Shown here: piece by piece, positions 47,201-55,506 of the stretch
Numbering within the stretch: the stretch's first letter is position 1
Layout of the letters: every line of letters begins with the position of its first letter
Source: GWE2-40-63 sp041664345
GTDB lineage: Bacteria > Bacteroidota > Bacteroidia > Bacteroidales > SZUA-534
Assembly: GCA_041664345.1 (NCBI GenBank)
Contig: JBAYKX010000024.1
Coordinates: 10,208-74,207, forward strand
Reading direction: 5' to 3'
DNA: 64,000 nucleotides
Made by a program: the position numbers and the translations under genes
Notes under the pieces: model-generated
What the model was told of the DNA's origin: nothing
Seen by the model: the letters and a program-made list of their open reading frames with translations, nothing else
Database searches by the model: none

Positions 47201-48723
47201 GTATAACCTCGGTCAAGATCCATTAAAATCCACCTCCATTTCCCAGAGTCTTTTGGTTTCCAAGCCATCACATTGTGGTCGATGGAATAGTTTCCAGAGG
47301 CCATTTCAGCAATAACCATATCGGTAAAGTTCTCAATATCCATTTCCTCAGCTACCGCATCAAAATTTGCCGGTACCGACAAATCTTTCATAATAAGGGT
47401 TTTAAAATCATTGTAAGCATACAAATCGCCGCATTCTGCATAGTCTTCGTTTTCAACCATATCAAACGTTCCTGCGGCTAACCCATAATGCTTTTCAATG
47501 TAGTCGGTTTCAATTTTCTCCCTAAAATTATGAATACCCATGTATTGACCGTTTACATAAACCGTACACCAGCGGAAGGCTGAAATATCGAGATTCATAT
47601 TTAACTGGGTAGCATTTTGACCTAAAATATCCCGCATGAGGGTGTTGCTCCAATCGTTACCCGATGCCCGTAGAGCAAAAGTTTTAAAACCGGACCTAGG
47701 TGAATCGTAAAATAAAGTATAATCCAAAGTGCCTGTTCCGTATTGTTTCCGGAAATAAACACCCAACATTTTTTGAGGCAGTTTCCAGGAATACAAGCCA
47801 TTTATTTTGACCCCAGCCATTTCATTAAAAGCCGCCCGGTCGGATCCATTGTTTTCGAACATTTCAATATTAACCGGGACTTCCCAATCGGGTTTAAAAT
47901 TCTGAACATAAATACCGATTTGCGGATCCCAAAAATTTTCAGGATTTGTTGACAACGAAACCACGGGTAGTGTATTAGGAATAATACTTTCATTAATAAA
48001 ATAGGAATTGGTAATTATAGGTCCTGGTACCATTTCGGGTTTAAATATCCTTGCCCTTATCACTGTTGTGTTATTTACCGTAATTGGACTGGCATAAACA
48101 GGTGAACTCAGTGTTGGAGCAGAGCCATCGAGCGTATAACGGATTACGCCACCCATATCAGTGGAAAATATGATGGATAGGTTGGAATTATAAATACCAC
48201 CCCGATAATTGAATTGTGGCTCATTCGCGGCAAAACCAGTAAAAAACTCCGTAATATTGGCTGTATTGGGAGTGGCTGTAGCGTAATATCCCCATTGTTG
48301 GTAGTTATTGATATTCCTCCCCTCTGATACATCGGGGCTTTGGTTGGAATAACTTATTGAATCTATTACTTTTAAATTCACATTGTACAACCCAATAAAT
48401 TCGCTCAATGCATTTAGGTTAAAACCAGTGTGGTTGCTGCTGTCCTTTCCATCGGCCCAAAAAATAGCAAAACCATGAGGACCTATATTAATATTCCCTA
48501 TTTTCCATTTATTGGGAACGCCTTTATCATCGGTTAAGTAGTATCCATTTAGGTTAACTTCCATTTCACCTGCATTATAAAGCTCAATCCAATCAGCATC
48601 TTCGTAATAATCCGGATCTTCAATTGTAGATGCATTCGAAGCCATGAATTCGTTGATATATAATTGACCATAGCTGGCAAGGGAAATGGGTACAAGAAGC
48701 AGTATTAGTATAATTCGCATCAT
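44260..48723 (-). CDS. CotH kinase / lamin-tail T9SS surface protein (1487 aa)
   Basis: Domains in order are as follows. Signal peptide (to about 19); lamin-tail domain (about 20-150, INEFMASNASTIEDPDY); chitobiase-C-terminal-like domain (about 170-245, IRYTLDGSAPTLSSPVY); CotH kinase-like domain (about 270-600) with YMGIHNFREKIETDYI and the metal-binding WRWILMDLDRGY. Then come a short beta domain, a galactose-binding-like sandwich (about 690-870), a right-handed beta-helix (about 920-1190, FYIHGAINAIGTSAERIVF), a second lamin-tail domain (about 1240-1350) and a T9SS type A sorting domain (SIYPNPATDKILISA). CotH-family proteins phosphorylate secreted proteins in spore-formers. Here the kinase core appears intact, but its substrate is unknown. 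It is predicted to be surface-exposed. Confidence 0.87.
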   Translation of the reverse strand: MMRIILILLLVPISLASYGQLYINEFMASNASTIEDPDYYEDADWIELYNAGEMEVNLNGYYLTDDKGVPNKWKIGNINIGPHGFAIFWADGKDSSNHTGFNLNALSEFIGLYNVNLKVIDSISYSNQSPDVSEGRNINNYQQWGYYATATPNTANITEFFTGFAANEPQFNYRGGIYNSNLSIIFSTDMGGVIRYTLDGSAPTLSSPVYASPITVNNTTVIRARIFKPEMVPGPIITNSYFINESIIPNTLPVVSLSTNPENFWDPQIGIYVQNFKPDWEVPVNIEMFENNGSDRAAFNEMAGVKINGLYSWKLPQKMLGVYFRKQYGTGTLDYTLFYDSPRSGFKTFALRASGNDWSNTLMRDILGQNATQLNMNLDISAFRWCTVYVNGQYMGIHNFREKIETDYIEKHYGLAAGTFDMVENEDYAECGDLYAYNDFKTLIMKDLSVPANFDAVAEEMDIENFTDMVIAEMASGNYSIDHNVMAWKPKDSGKWRWILMDLDRGYTNTSSQLISFYLGQTSFPFGRLMANDDYKKYFGQRLADQLFTSFHPETMKKLINSHRIAIEQEIPAHVERWLGTTSSYGDAMPSVDYWYNEVNHLEDYVQARPQVLLTDLNNYGFDGTANLSVAVYPENAGTLTLNGLKIPLATCTSPYLKYVEAEISADEKAGFTFVGWKNPVKKVLVPKKSTWKYLDDGSNQGAAWKESAFNDNSWNAGLGEFGYGDGDETTVVSYGNNSQNKYITTYFRHTFTLTKDDLTAYSYTISLLKDDGAIVYLNGKELVRDNISSGEINYKTMALSSVAGSEESTYNSFLIDQSNLLLGTNVLAVEVHQITINSTDLSFDLELSSSILENTAFISTDLNYPFTLTEDISLVAVFESDNYCMIPTEIAENTTLSKSCSPFIVQNDVTVKSGVALTIEPGVEIWMSPSSNFYIHGAINAIGTSAERIVFKINPTYDSEGWGALNFWNSSATSNLSYVTVDDATCGPIPQRVGAIASFYGNVKLDNLIIENSYQNPISARYSDVTLTNSYIHSNYTGDLINIKYGNAIIENCTFVGNSEFDSDGIDYDGIADGIIRNTKLYNIVGFNADAVDIGEEATNILIDSVLIYNVFDKGISVGQRSSVVLTNSTFVNCNMGVGVKDSSSLFIDHCIFYGNGTAVSCYEKNLGRAGGNALIQNSILSNASLASFQSDSKSSIQFKYCLSDNDLLTAEAMNKFGNPLFTAPTYYNFNLLAGSPCIGAGYENGKSIDLGTNLPSIDQKPNVLICQFYINPLNTTDAEYIAIYNPTPDAVDVSNYSIDKGITCTVPQGTTIDPQDTLFVTDQAWLWSHSRNVVQWTEGKLSNNGESIQLLNQYGIVVDYIKYSVDLGWPVDGFDYEYAFTLNNLLVDNHFPENWSAMPVVNILSVPQVKNSRVISIYPNPATDKILISANNEANSMIEIFSPIGQLVMKSTLDENGTKTIDISSFTKGIYLIKVGKTASKIIVN

Positions 48724-49251
48724 TTGGTTTCTTTTTTCAGAGCACTCACAAACTCATTTTTATTAAAACTATTTTTTAAAACAATATCAAAAAATTGCTG
48801 GATTCAGTTAAAAAACTTAATGTTCTACTTTTCATCCGATTCAAAAAAAACAGACAATCAATTTTCATGCAATAATTATCCTCCTTTAAAAGATATTTTC
48901 ATTAACTTAATTTCCGAGCTTAATTAACGCAAATTTAGGAGAATAGTTATGACTAAAAATTAAAATATTACAAACTATGATTCTAACCATTCCGCTTTAT
49001 GGTATTTATTGATGAATGTTTTATTCCGCCAAAATTGGAACAATGTTGAAATAATAACTTTACATGATATTAGTGCAACAGAAAAACCTTTTTTTAAGGT
49101 CAATGGGGTTTTAAAGTATTTTATAGTTCATAATAACAAGCTTTTACAAATCAAAAATGTAAGTAAAACTATTAAAGTCGAGGCAAGTTAAATTCAAACT
49201 TATAGTTAATTACCTGCCACACGAACTAATTTTGATAAAAAACGATTAAAT
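48724..49251. other. AT-rich divergent spacer
   Basis: This 528-base region separates the CotH gene from the thiolase operon. A 59-codon frame at 49012-49191 has no recognisable motif or convincing ribosome-binding site, and I do not call it a gene. The last 30 bases contain the thiolase -7 box. Confidence 0.5.
49227..49234 (+). promoter_or_regulatory. -7 box of the thiolase operon
   Basis: TAATTTTG matches TAnnTTTG and lies 17 bases before the thiolase start codon. The -33 region is not a good match, which is common for weak or activated promoters. Confidence 0.4.
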
Positions 49252-50436
49252 ATGAAGAAAGAAGTTGTTATTGTATCAGCAGTGCGCACAGCTATTGGCA
49301 ATTATGGGGGCAGCCTTTCAGGATTGTCTTCTGTTGAATTAGGTGTAATTGCTGCAAAGGAAGCTATTAGGCGTGCCGGGATAGATCCGAAGTTAATTGA
49401 TGAATCCATTATTGGAAATATACTATCTGCAGGACAAGGTCAGAACATTGCACGGCAAATTGCGGTTCATGCGGGTGTTCCGGTAACAAGCCCAGCTATG
49501 ACCATCAATATTTTGTGTGGTTCCGGATTAAGGTCTGTTTCACTGGCAGCTCAAATGATACTTACCGGAGACTCCGATATTGTAATGGCCGGTGGTACCG
49601 AAAGCATGACCAATGCACCTTACCTTCTTCACCAAGCCCGCAGTGGCTACAGAATGGGGCATAACCAGCTTTTTGATAGTATGATTTTAGATGGACTTAC
49701 CGATGCCTTCAATGAATACCACATGGGTATGACCGCTGAAAACATTGCCGAACAATGGAAAATAAGCCGTCAGGATCAGGATGCATTTGCATTGAATAGC
49801 CGATTAAAATGTGAAGCAGCACAAAAGGAAGGGAAATTTGCCAACGAAATAGTTCCCGTGTCTATTCCACAGCGAAAAGGTGAACCCATCATCTTTGATA
49901 CCGACGAATTTCCGAAGCACGGATTGAGTTTGGCACAATTGGAAAAGCTGAAACCAGCTTTTAAAAAGGATGGAACGGTAACTGCCGGAAATGCATCCGG
50001 ACTGAATGACGGTGCATCGATGCTAATTGTAATGTCAAAGGAAAAAGCGCTGGCATTGGGTTTGAAGCCTTTGGTTAAAATTATTTCTCATGCAACAGTA
50101 GCACTTGACCCATCCATTATGGGATACGGACCAGTTCCGGCTTCCGAAAAAGCACTGAAACTGGCCAATATGAAGATTTCAGACATAAATCTGGTTGAAG
50201 CCAATGAAGCATTTGCATCACAATCAATTGCTGTAATGCGTGACCTAAAATTAAATCCTGAAATAGTTAATGTTAACGGCGGTGCCATCGCATTGGGTCA
50301 TCCAATTGGAGCCTCCGGTGCACGCATCTTAACTACTTTAATTTATGAAATGAAACGCCGACAGGTTGCTACCGGATTAGCTACCTTATGTATTGGAGGC
50401 GGACAGGGAACTTCACTCATTGTAGAGAATGTTTAG
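49252..50436 (+). CDS. Acetyl-CoA acetyltransferase (thiolase)
   Basis: This 394-residue enzyme joins two acetyl-CoA to acetoacetyl-CoA or cleaves it. The nucleophile is Cys89 in NILCGSGLRSV. The catalytic histidine lies in GHPIGASGAR and the second cysteine in CIGGGQGTS. The sequence also has the typical VEANEAFA motif. Length and motifs fit the short-chain biosynthetic thiolases (PhaA/AtoB type). It is the first gene of a long plus-strand run, followed 95 bases later by an acetoacetyl-CoA-reductase-like gene, so acetoacetyl-CoA is the likely shared intermediate. Confidence 0.95.
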   Translation: MKKEVVIVSAVRTAIGNYGGSLSGLSSVELGVIAAKEAIRRAGIDPKLIDESIIGNILSAGQGQNIARQIAVHAGVPVTSPAMTINILCGSGLRSVSLAAQMILTGDSDIVMAGGTESMTNAPYLLHQARSGYRMGHNQLFDSMILDGLTDAFNEYHMGMTAENIAEQWKISRQDQDAFALNSRLKCEAAQKEGKFANEIVPVSIPQRKGEPIIFDTDEFPKHGLSLAQLEKLKPAFKKDGTVTAGNASGLNDGASMLIVMSKEKALALGLKPLVKIISHATVALDPSIMGYGPVPASEKALKLANMKISDINLVEANEAFASQSIAVMRDLKLNPEIVNVNGGAIALGHPIGASGARILTTLIYEMKRRQVATGLATLCIGGGQGTSLIVENV

Positions 50437-50531
50437 AAGCTTTAAAACTTTTAATAACTCCTTTTAAATCTAGTATTCCATTCCGGAAAACCGGAAGTAT
50501 AAAAAAGTTTAGAACCTTAAAAGAAAATAAA

Positions 50532-51278
50532 ATGAATCGTAAATTAGAAAATAAAATAGCAGTAATCACAGGTGGTGCCGATGGAATTGGTAAAGCTACC
50601 TCTATTAAATTTGCAGCAGCGGGTGCAACATCAATTATCTGGGATTTAAATGCTGAAAAAGGCCAAGCCTTGGTAAAAGAAATTGTACAATTGGGTGGAA
50701 AAGCCGAGTTCATGCAAGTTAATACAGCCAATTATGCTGAAGTGGAAGCGGCCACCAATGAGGTATCAAAAAAACACGAAAAAATAGATATTCTGATTAA
50801 CAATGCAGGAATCACTCGTGATGCTTCTTTGAAAAAAATGACTCCTGAGCAATGGCAACAGGTTATTGATGTAAATCTTACCGGTGTTTTTTATTGCTGC
50901 AAATGCGTGAGCGATAAAATGGTGGAGAAAAACTATGGGAGAATTATAAATACCTCTTCGGTGGTGGCTCTGTATGGCAATTTTGGACAAACCAATTATG
51001 TCGCTACAAAAGCCGGTTTAATTGGCATGACTAAAACTTTGGCTAAAGAGCTTGGTCGTAAAGGCATTACAGTAAATGCGGTTGCTCCCGGATTTATTGC
51101 TACCGACATGGTAAAAAAAATGCCTGAGGATGTTCTAAAAGCTATGGAAGAAAAGGTACCTTTAAAAAGATTAGGGTTGCCGGAAGAAATAGCTTCTGCT
51201 TATTTATTTTTAGCCAGCGACGATGCCGCTTATATTAATGGTTCAGTTCTAAGTGTTGATGGTGGTATAACCATTTAA
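50532..51278 (+). CDS. SDR-family acetoacetyl-CoA / 3-oxoacyl reductase (FabG/PhaB-like)
   Basis: The start is ATG 50532, which gives the standard SDR N-terminus (NRKLENKIAVITGG); the open frame extends upstream to 50388 but overlaps the thiolase gene. The 248-residue protein has the cofactor motif TGGADGIG, NNAG, and the catalytic set Ser143, Tyr156, Lys160 (YVATK). The segment GNFGQTNY is close to PhaB and FabG. Given the thiolase just upstream, I infer interconversion of acetoacetyl-CoA and 3-hydroxybutyryl-CoA. A role in fatty-acid synthesis is the alternative. Confidence 0.9.
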   Translation: MNRKLENKIAVITGGADGIGKATSIKFAAAGATSIIWDLNAEKGQALVKEIVQLGGKAEFMQVNTANYAEVEAATNEVSKKHEKIDILINNAGITRDASLKKMTPEQWQQVIDVNLTGVFYCCKCVSDKMVEKNYGRIINTSSVVALYGNFGQTNYVATKAGLIGMTKTLAKELGRKGITVNAVAPGFIATDMVKKMPEDVLKAMEEKVPLKRLGLPEEIASAYLFLASDDAAYINGSVLSVDGGITI

Positions 51279-51380
51279 TTTTGGATATTTAAATGAAAAG
51301 TAAGAATTTAAATAGTGATAAAAAACAATTCCGGTATTTTGCACCTAAATAAATATGACTACCACTGACAATTCAATACA

Positions 51381-51418
51381 ATCTCCCCTGCTTGCAGGGG
51401 AGATCCCGAGTACTCGGG
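51381..51418. repeat. Two adjacent palindromes between the reductase and symporter genes
   Basis: ATCTCCCCTGC-TT-GCAGGGGAGAT (51381-51404) is a perfect 11-base-pair hairpin, followed immediately by the 14-base palindrome CCCGAGTACTCGGG (51405-51418). They lie 100 bases after the reductase stop codon and could act as an attenuator or be inserted repeat elements. The overlapping 64-codon frame at 51355 is an artefact of this repeat. Confidence 0.7.
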
Positions 51419-51582
51419 AGAGGGGTAAAAAGGAACAAACAAAAAAATTAAATCATTTACTTTCTATACCCCTACCGATAGTTATCAGCACCCGAAACTT
51501 GGGAGAGAGCAAATCAGTGCTAATATTAGACTATCGATTAAGTAATTAATATAATTTACAGCATTCATACAAAAATAATTTT

Positions 51583-53145
51583 ATGTCAACAAAAGCACAG
51601 ATAATAGGGGCGGTAATTCTACTTGCACTTTATGGAATAGCCATACTCTACTTCGTTATCAAAGGATCGAAGGGAACAAAAAGCATTAATGATTTTGCCT
51701 TAGGGAGCATCAGTTTTTCTCCAGTATTTGTTGGGCTGTCGCTTGCAGCGGCTATGACTAGTGCTGCAACGTTTGTAATTAATCCGGGTTTGGTGGCAAC
51801 CTATGGTATCAGTGGGTTCCTTTCGTTTGGGGTATTTTTCCCATTAGCCACGTTAATTTCACTGGTAATCTTAACAAAGAGTTTCCGAAAATACGGTCAA
51901 TCGGTAAATGCTTTGTCGCTGGCAAGTTGGATTGGCAGTCGCTATAAAAGCAAGGGGTATGCTTTGTTTGTCGCCTTTTTATCGGTACTATTAATAACTT
52001 TTATTGTTTTAATTTTAGTAGCCCTAACCAAGGTAATTGCCCAAGCATTAAACGCCAACGAGATAGTAGTTTTAGCACTCATGGTAATTTTTATCTTCGG
52101 GTATATGATGTTTGGAGGAGCCAATTCCATGGTTTATACCAATGCCATTCAAGCAATCATTATGGTAGTGGTGGCATTTATATTGATTGGCTCAGGCATT
52201 CAGTTTTTCAATGAAGGAATTGCCGGTTTTTTTCAAAAACTCAAAACCATCGATCCTATGTTGGTGCAAGCTACCAATCCTAAAAGCCCTCTGTTTCGTG
52301 ATTTTTTTGAAATTATTGTGGTTCAAATGATTATAGGGGCTGCAGTGGTTTGCCAGCCACACATTATAACCAAATCGCTGCTACTAAAAAAAGAATCGGA
52401 TGTAAATAAATACCTGATTACGGCAGTAAGTGTTGAGGTACTTTTCTTTCTAGTTGTAATTGCCGGATTGTATGCCCGATTGCTTTTCCCTGAATTGACT
52501 CAAAATGGTGCACCCATTAGTACCGATAGCATAATTCCTGCATTTGTTATTAAAATATTTGCCGGTGGATACGTTTCTGTCCTGGTCGGTTTACTGGTAA
52601 TTTTGGGATTAATCAGTGCTGGAATGTCAACCATTGAGGGACTTATTCAGTCGTTGGGTACCACCATTACCACCGATATTATCAAACCATTGTTTGGCCA
52701 TTTGGTTTCAAAAGAAAAAAAGTACATCATGATCAATAGGGTGGCCATCATCGGACTGGCAATCGTTTCGTTTTTTATAGCTCGTGACCAATTGCTTCAT
52801 CCAAAATTGAGTGTCGCCATTCTGGCACAAAACGGCGTTTATGCGTATTTTTCAATCATCTTTGTCCCTATTGTTTTCGGAATCTTTATAAAAGATATTG
52901 GATTGAAAGCCCCATTGATTGCATCCATCGTAGCTTTACTGGTTCATTTTTTAGTTTATTATGGATTCCCTTTGCTTTTAAAAGCAGAAATAGTCAATTT
53001 TGGTTTTTTCAATAAATATTTAATTGGGACGGTTCGAAATCCAGCAATAGCAGCTGCTTCAGCTATAACTATATCCGTTTTAACGGGATTAATCATTCAT
53101 TGGTTTGAAAAACACAAGTTAAATATATCAAGCAAAACAATCTAA
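51583..53145 (+). CDS. Sodium:solute symporter (SSS family)
   Basis: The 520-residue protein has about 13 membrane helices and the layout of the SSS/SLC5 family (FALGSISFSPVFVGLSLAAAMTSAATFVINPG near the first sodium-site helix, and GLISAGMSTIEGLIQSLGTTIT in helix 8 with the Ser/Thr residues of the Na2 site). It imports a solute with sodium. The substrate is not visible, but the surrounding CoA-transferase, thiolase and reductase suggest a small carboxylate such as acetoacetate or 3-hydroxybutyrate. It is spaced 10 bases from the CoA-transferase gene. Confidence 0.92.
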   Translation: MSTKAQIIGAVILLALYGIAILYFVIKGSKGTKSINDFALGSISFSPVFVGLSLAAAMTSAATFVINPGLVATYGISGFLSFGVFFPLATLISLVILTKSFRKYGQSVNALSLASWIGSRYKSKGYALFVAFLSVLLITFIVLILVALTKVIAQALNANEIVVLALMVIFIFGYMMFGGANSMVYTNAIQAIIMVVVAFILIGSGIQFFNEGIAGFFQKLKTIDPMLVQATNPKSPLFRDFFEIIVVQMIIGAAVVCQPHIITKSLLLKKESDVNKYLITAVSVEVLFFLVVIAGLYARLLFPELTQNGAPISTDSIIPAFVIKIFAGGYVSVLVGLLVILGLISAGMSTIEGLIQSLGTTITTDIIKPLFGHLVSKEKKYIMINRVAIIGLAIVSFFIARDQLLHPKLSVAILAQNGVYAYFSIIFVPIVFGIFIKDIGLKAPLIASIVALLVHFLVYYGFPLLLKAEIVNFGFFNKYLIGTVRNPAIAAASAITISVLTGLIIHWFEKHKLNISSKTI

Positions 53146-53155
53146 CAATTAACTC

Positions 53156-54475
53156 ATGGCAGATTACCAGAATATTTATAAGAGCAAACTCATTACTACC
53201 CAACAGGTTGCCGGACTTCTGAAAAGCGATACGGATGTAATTGTAGCTCAATGCGCCTCTGAACCACAAGGTTGCATGGCTCAGTTTCATTTAGCAAAAG
53301 ATAAAGTACACCAAGTAAAAGTATTTTCGGTACTTACTTTACAGCCTTATGATTTTTACATGAAACCTGAAATGAAAGGTCATTTTGAACTTTGCAGCTG
53401 GTTTCATGCACCAGGTTCGCGCAAAGCCTTAAAAGCAGGAACAGGCACGGTTACTTTTGTTCCAAATATGTTGCACCGGGCAGCTTCTGATAGGCTGAAA
53501 GTACGACGACCCCATCTTTTTGTGGGAACTTGTACTCCCCCTGACGAAAAAGGTTTTGTTTCCCTTTCATTAGGGATAACCTACGAAAAAGATATTTTGG
53601 AAGCCGCCGAAATATCAGTTTTAGAAGTCAACGACCAATTGCCCCGCACTTATGGAGATACTCAAGTGCATGTGTCGGATGTTGATTATTTTGTGGAATT
53701 CTCCCAAAAGCCACCCACCCTACCATCACCATCATCCGATGAGACGGCTTTGGCTATAGGTTCAAACATTGCCAAATTGGTTGATGATGGTTCTACCATC
53801 CAATTAGGTATTGGTGAAATTCCCAATGCAGCAGCACTTATGCTACGCAATAAAAAGGATTTGGGAGTACATACCGAAATGTTTGTCGATTCCATGATGG
53901 AGCTTTATGAAATGGGAGTAATTACCAATAAACAAAAAAGCATTCATAAAGGCAAGTTTATTTGCACGTTTGCCATGGGCAGCGAAAAAATGTATCAATG
54001 GCTTAATAACAATCCGGCGGTAGAGTTTTTAAGGGGAACTTATGTAAACGATCCTTGCCTGATCCGGCAGAATTCCAAAATGGTTTCCATCAATACCTGC
54101 ATTATGATTGATTTTACAGGGCAGGTAGCCAGCGAAAGCATTGGAATTGATCAATATTCAGGAACCGGCGGCCAAACCGACACGGCTGTTGGAGCTACCG
54201 AAGGGTTTGATGGTTTGGGGAAATCAATAATTGCCTGCCGGGCTACTGCCCGAAATGGGGAAATATCGACCATTGTGCCAGTACTACCCGAAGGAACGGC
54301 AGTAACACTGCATCGCAGTCATACCGATTACGTAGTTACTGAATTTGGAAGTGTGCGGCTAACAGGTTTAACTGTTAAAGAACGGACACATGCCTTAATT
54401 TCAGTGGCTCATCCATCCTTCAAGGAATCACTTACCCGCAAGGCAATTGAAATGGGATACATTGATGAACAATAA
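53156..54475 (+). CDS. Acetyl-CoA hydrolase / CoA-transferase family enzyme
   Basis: The 439-residue protein belongs to the class I CoA-transferases of the acetyl-CoA hydrolase / 4-hydroxybutyrate CoA-transferase group. Visible signatures are an N-terminal domain ending in VNDQLPRTYGDTQVHVSDVDYFVE, the LGIGEIPNAAA motif of the second domain and DQYSGTGGQTDTAVGA with GKSIIACRAT near the C-terminus. It would exchange CoA between acetyl-CoA and another short-chain acid. The 3' end overlaps the start of the next gene by 11 bases if ATG 54465 is used, so translation of the two is probably coupled. Confidence 0.92.
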   Translation: MADYQNIYKSKLITTQQVAGLLKSDTDVIVAQCASEPQGCMAQFHLAKDKVHQVKVFSVLTLQPYDFYMKPEMKGHFELCSWFHAPGSRKALKAGTGTVTFVPNMLHRAASDRLKVRRPHLFVGTCTPPDEKGFVSLSLGITYEKDILEAAEISVLEVNDQLPRTYGDTQVHVSDVDYFVEFSQKPPTLPSPSSDETALAIGSNIAKLVDDGSTIQLGIGEIPNAAALMLRNKKDLGVHTEMFVDSMMELYEMGVITNKQKSIHKGKFICTFAMGSEKMYQWLNNNPAVEFLRGTYVNDPCLIRQNSKMVSINTCIMIDFTGQVASESIGIDQYSGTGGQTDTAVGATEGFDGLGKSIIACRATARNGEISTIVPVLPEGTAVTLHRSHTDYVVTEFGSVRLTGLTVKERTHALISVAHPSFKESLTRKAIEMGYIDEQ

Positions 54476-55496
54476 ATCAGCACAGGATATGATTCCTATA
54501 GAAATACTCAGCACCGGTTTGTACGTTCCCGGTAGTGCCATAACTAATTCCGAGTTGAAACAATTAGCCGGAATTGAATTCGATCAGGCAAAGATAGAAA
54601 GCAAGCTAGGCATCTATCAGCGGCACATTGCCCATTTGAGGAATATAACCGAAACTACAGCCGATTTTGCTACCAAAGCCGCATTGAATGCAATTAAAAA
54701 TGCAGGCATTGAACCACAGGAGATAGGCCTATTAATTGTAGCCACCGATACCCCTGAATTTATAACACCTGCTACGGCTATTTTGGTTCAAGGCCGGATT
54801 CAAAAAGGTGAATTTGGCACCATGGCTTTTGATATTGCCGCTTCGTGTGCCAGTTTTTCCATGGCTTTTGATACCGCAGCATCTCTATTAGCTAGCCATA
54901 GCACCATGCAGTATGCTTTGGTTATTGGGGTGTACAACATGCCTGCTTTTATGAGGCCAGGCGATGCCTTTGGATACCCAATTTTTGCTGATGGTGCGGG
55001 TGCCTTTATTCTTAAAAAAGCTAGCCATGGAAAAGCTTGTTACCTCGGAAGCCACATGGTTACCGATGGTACTCAATGGGATTACATTGGCATCTATGCC
55101 GGAGGATCAAAAAATCCGATTACTCATGAATTATTGGATTCGCAAAAGCAAGGTTTATTGAATTTGCAGACACTTCCAGGCGACCGTAACGTTAGGTTAT
55201 GGCCAATGGTCGTTTCGCAGCTTCTTGAAAAAACCGGTTATTCAGCCGACCAAATTGATCATTATATTTTTACTCAAATCAATAGATCGGTTATTTTAAA
55301 AGTAATGGACGCTCTAAATCAGCCTTACCATAAAGCTCATTTTGTAATGGATAAATATGGCTACACCGGATCGGCATGTCTGCCCATGGCATTTAATGAT
55401 GCAATCATTGATAAAAAAATAAAAAAAGGAGATAAAGTACTTTTTGTGGCATCAGGAGCCGGACTCTCTGTAGGGAGCAACTTATTTATCTATTAA
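54465..55496 (+). CDS. FabH-like (KAS III) protein lacking catalytic His and Asn
   Basis: The 343-residue protein has the beta-ketoacyl-ACP synthase III fold, seen in LSTGLYVPGSAITN, LGIYQRHIA and ETTADFATKAA. The nucleophile position is kept: Cys128 in FDIAASCASFSMAF. The position of the FabH catalytic His (PHQAN) reads FTQIN, and the catalytic Asn (GNTSA) reads GYTGSA, so His and Asn are replaced by Thr and Tyr. It should not perform the usual decarboxylative condensation alone. ATG 54465 was chosen because GGGA precedes it and it overlaps the CoA-transferase; ATG 54489 also fits the family N-terminus. A second FabH-like gene follows after 10 bases, suggesting a heteromeric pair. Confidence 0.85.
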   Translation: MNNKSAQDMIPIEILSTGLYVPGSAITNSELKQLAGIEFDQAKIESKLGIYQRHIAHLRNITETTADFATKAALNAIKNAGIEPQEIGLLIVATDTPEFITPATAILVQGRIQKGEFGTMAFDIAASCASFSMAFDTAASLLASHSTMQYALVIGVYNMPAFMRPGDAFGYPIFADGAGAFILKKASHGKACYLGSHMVTDGTQWDYIGIYAGGSKNPITHELLDSQKQGLLNLQTLPGDRNVRLWPMVVSQLLEKTGYSADQIDHYIFTQINRSVILKVMDALNQPYHKAHFVMDKYGYTGSACLPMAFNDAIIDKKIKKGDKVLFVASGAGLSVGSNLFIY

Positions 55497-55506
55497 ATAT
55501 TTTCGA

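Noticed and set aside
49012..49191. A 59-codon open frame before the thiolase gene
   Set aside because: No ribosome-binding site, motif or convincing composition; it may be chance in AT-rich sequence.
51355..51549. A 64-codon open frame between the reductase and symporter genes
   Set aside because: It reads through two palindromic repeats and has no homology-like motif; it is repeat DNA.
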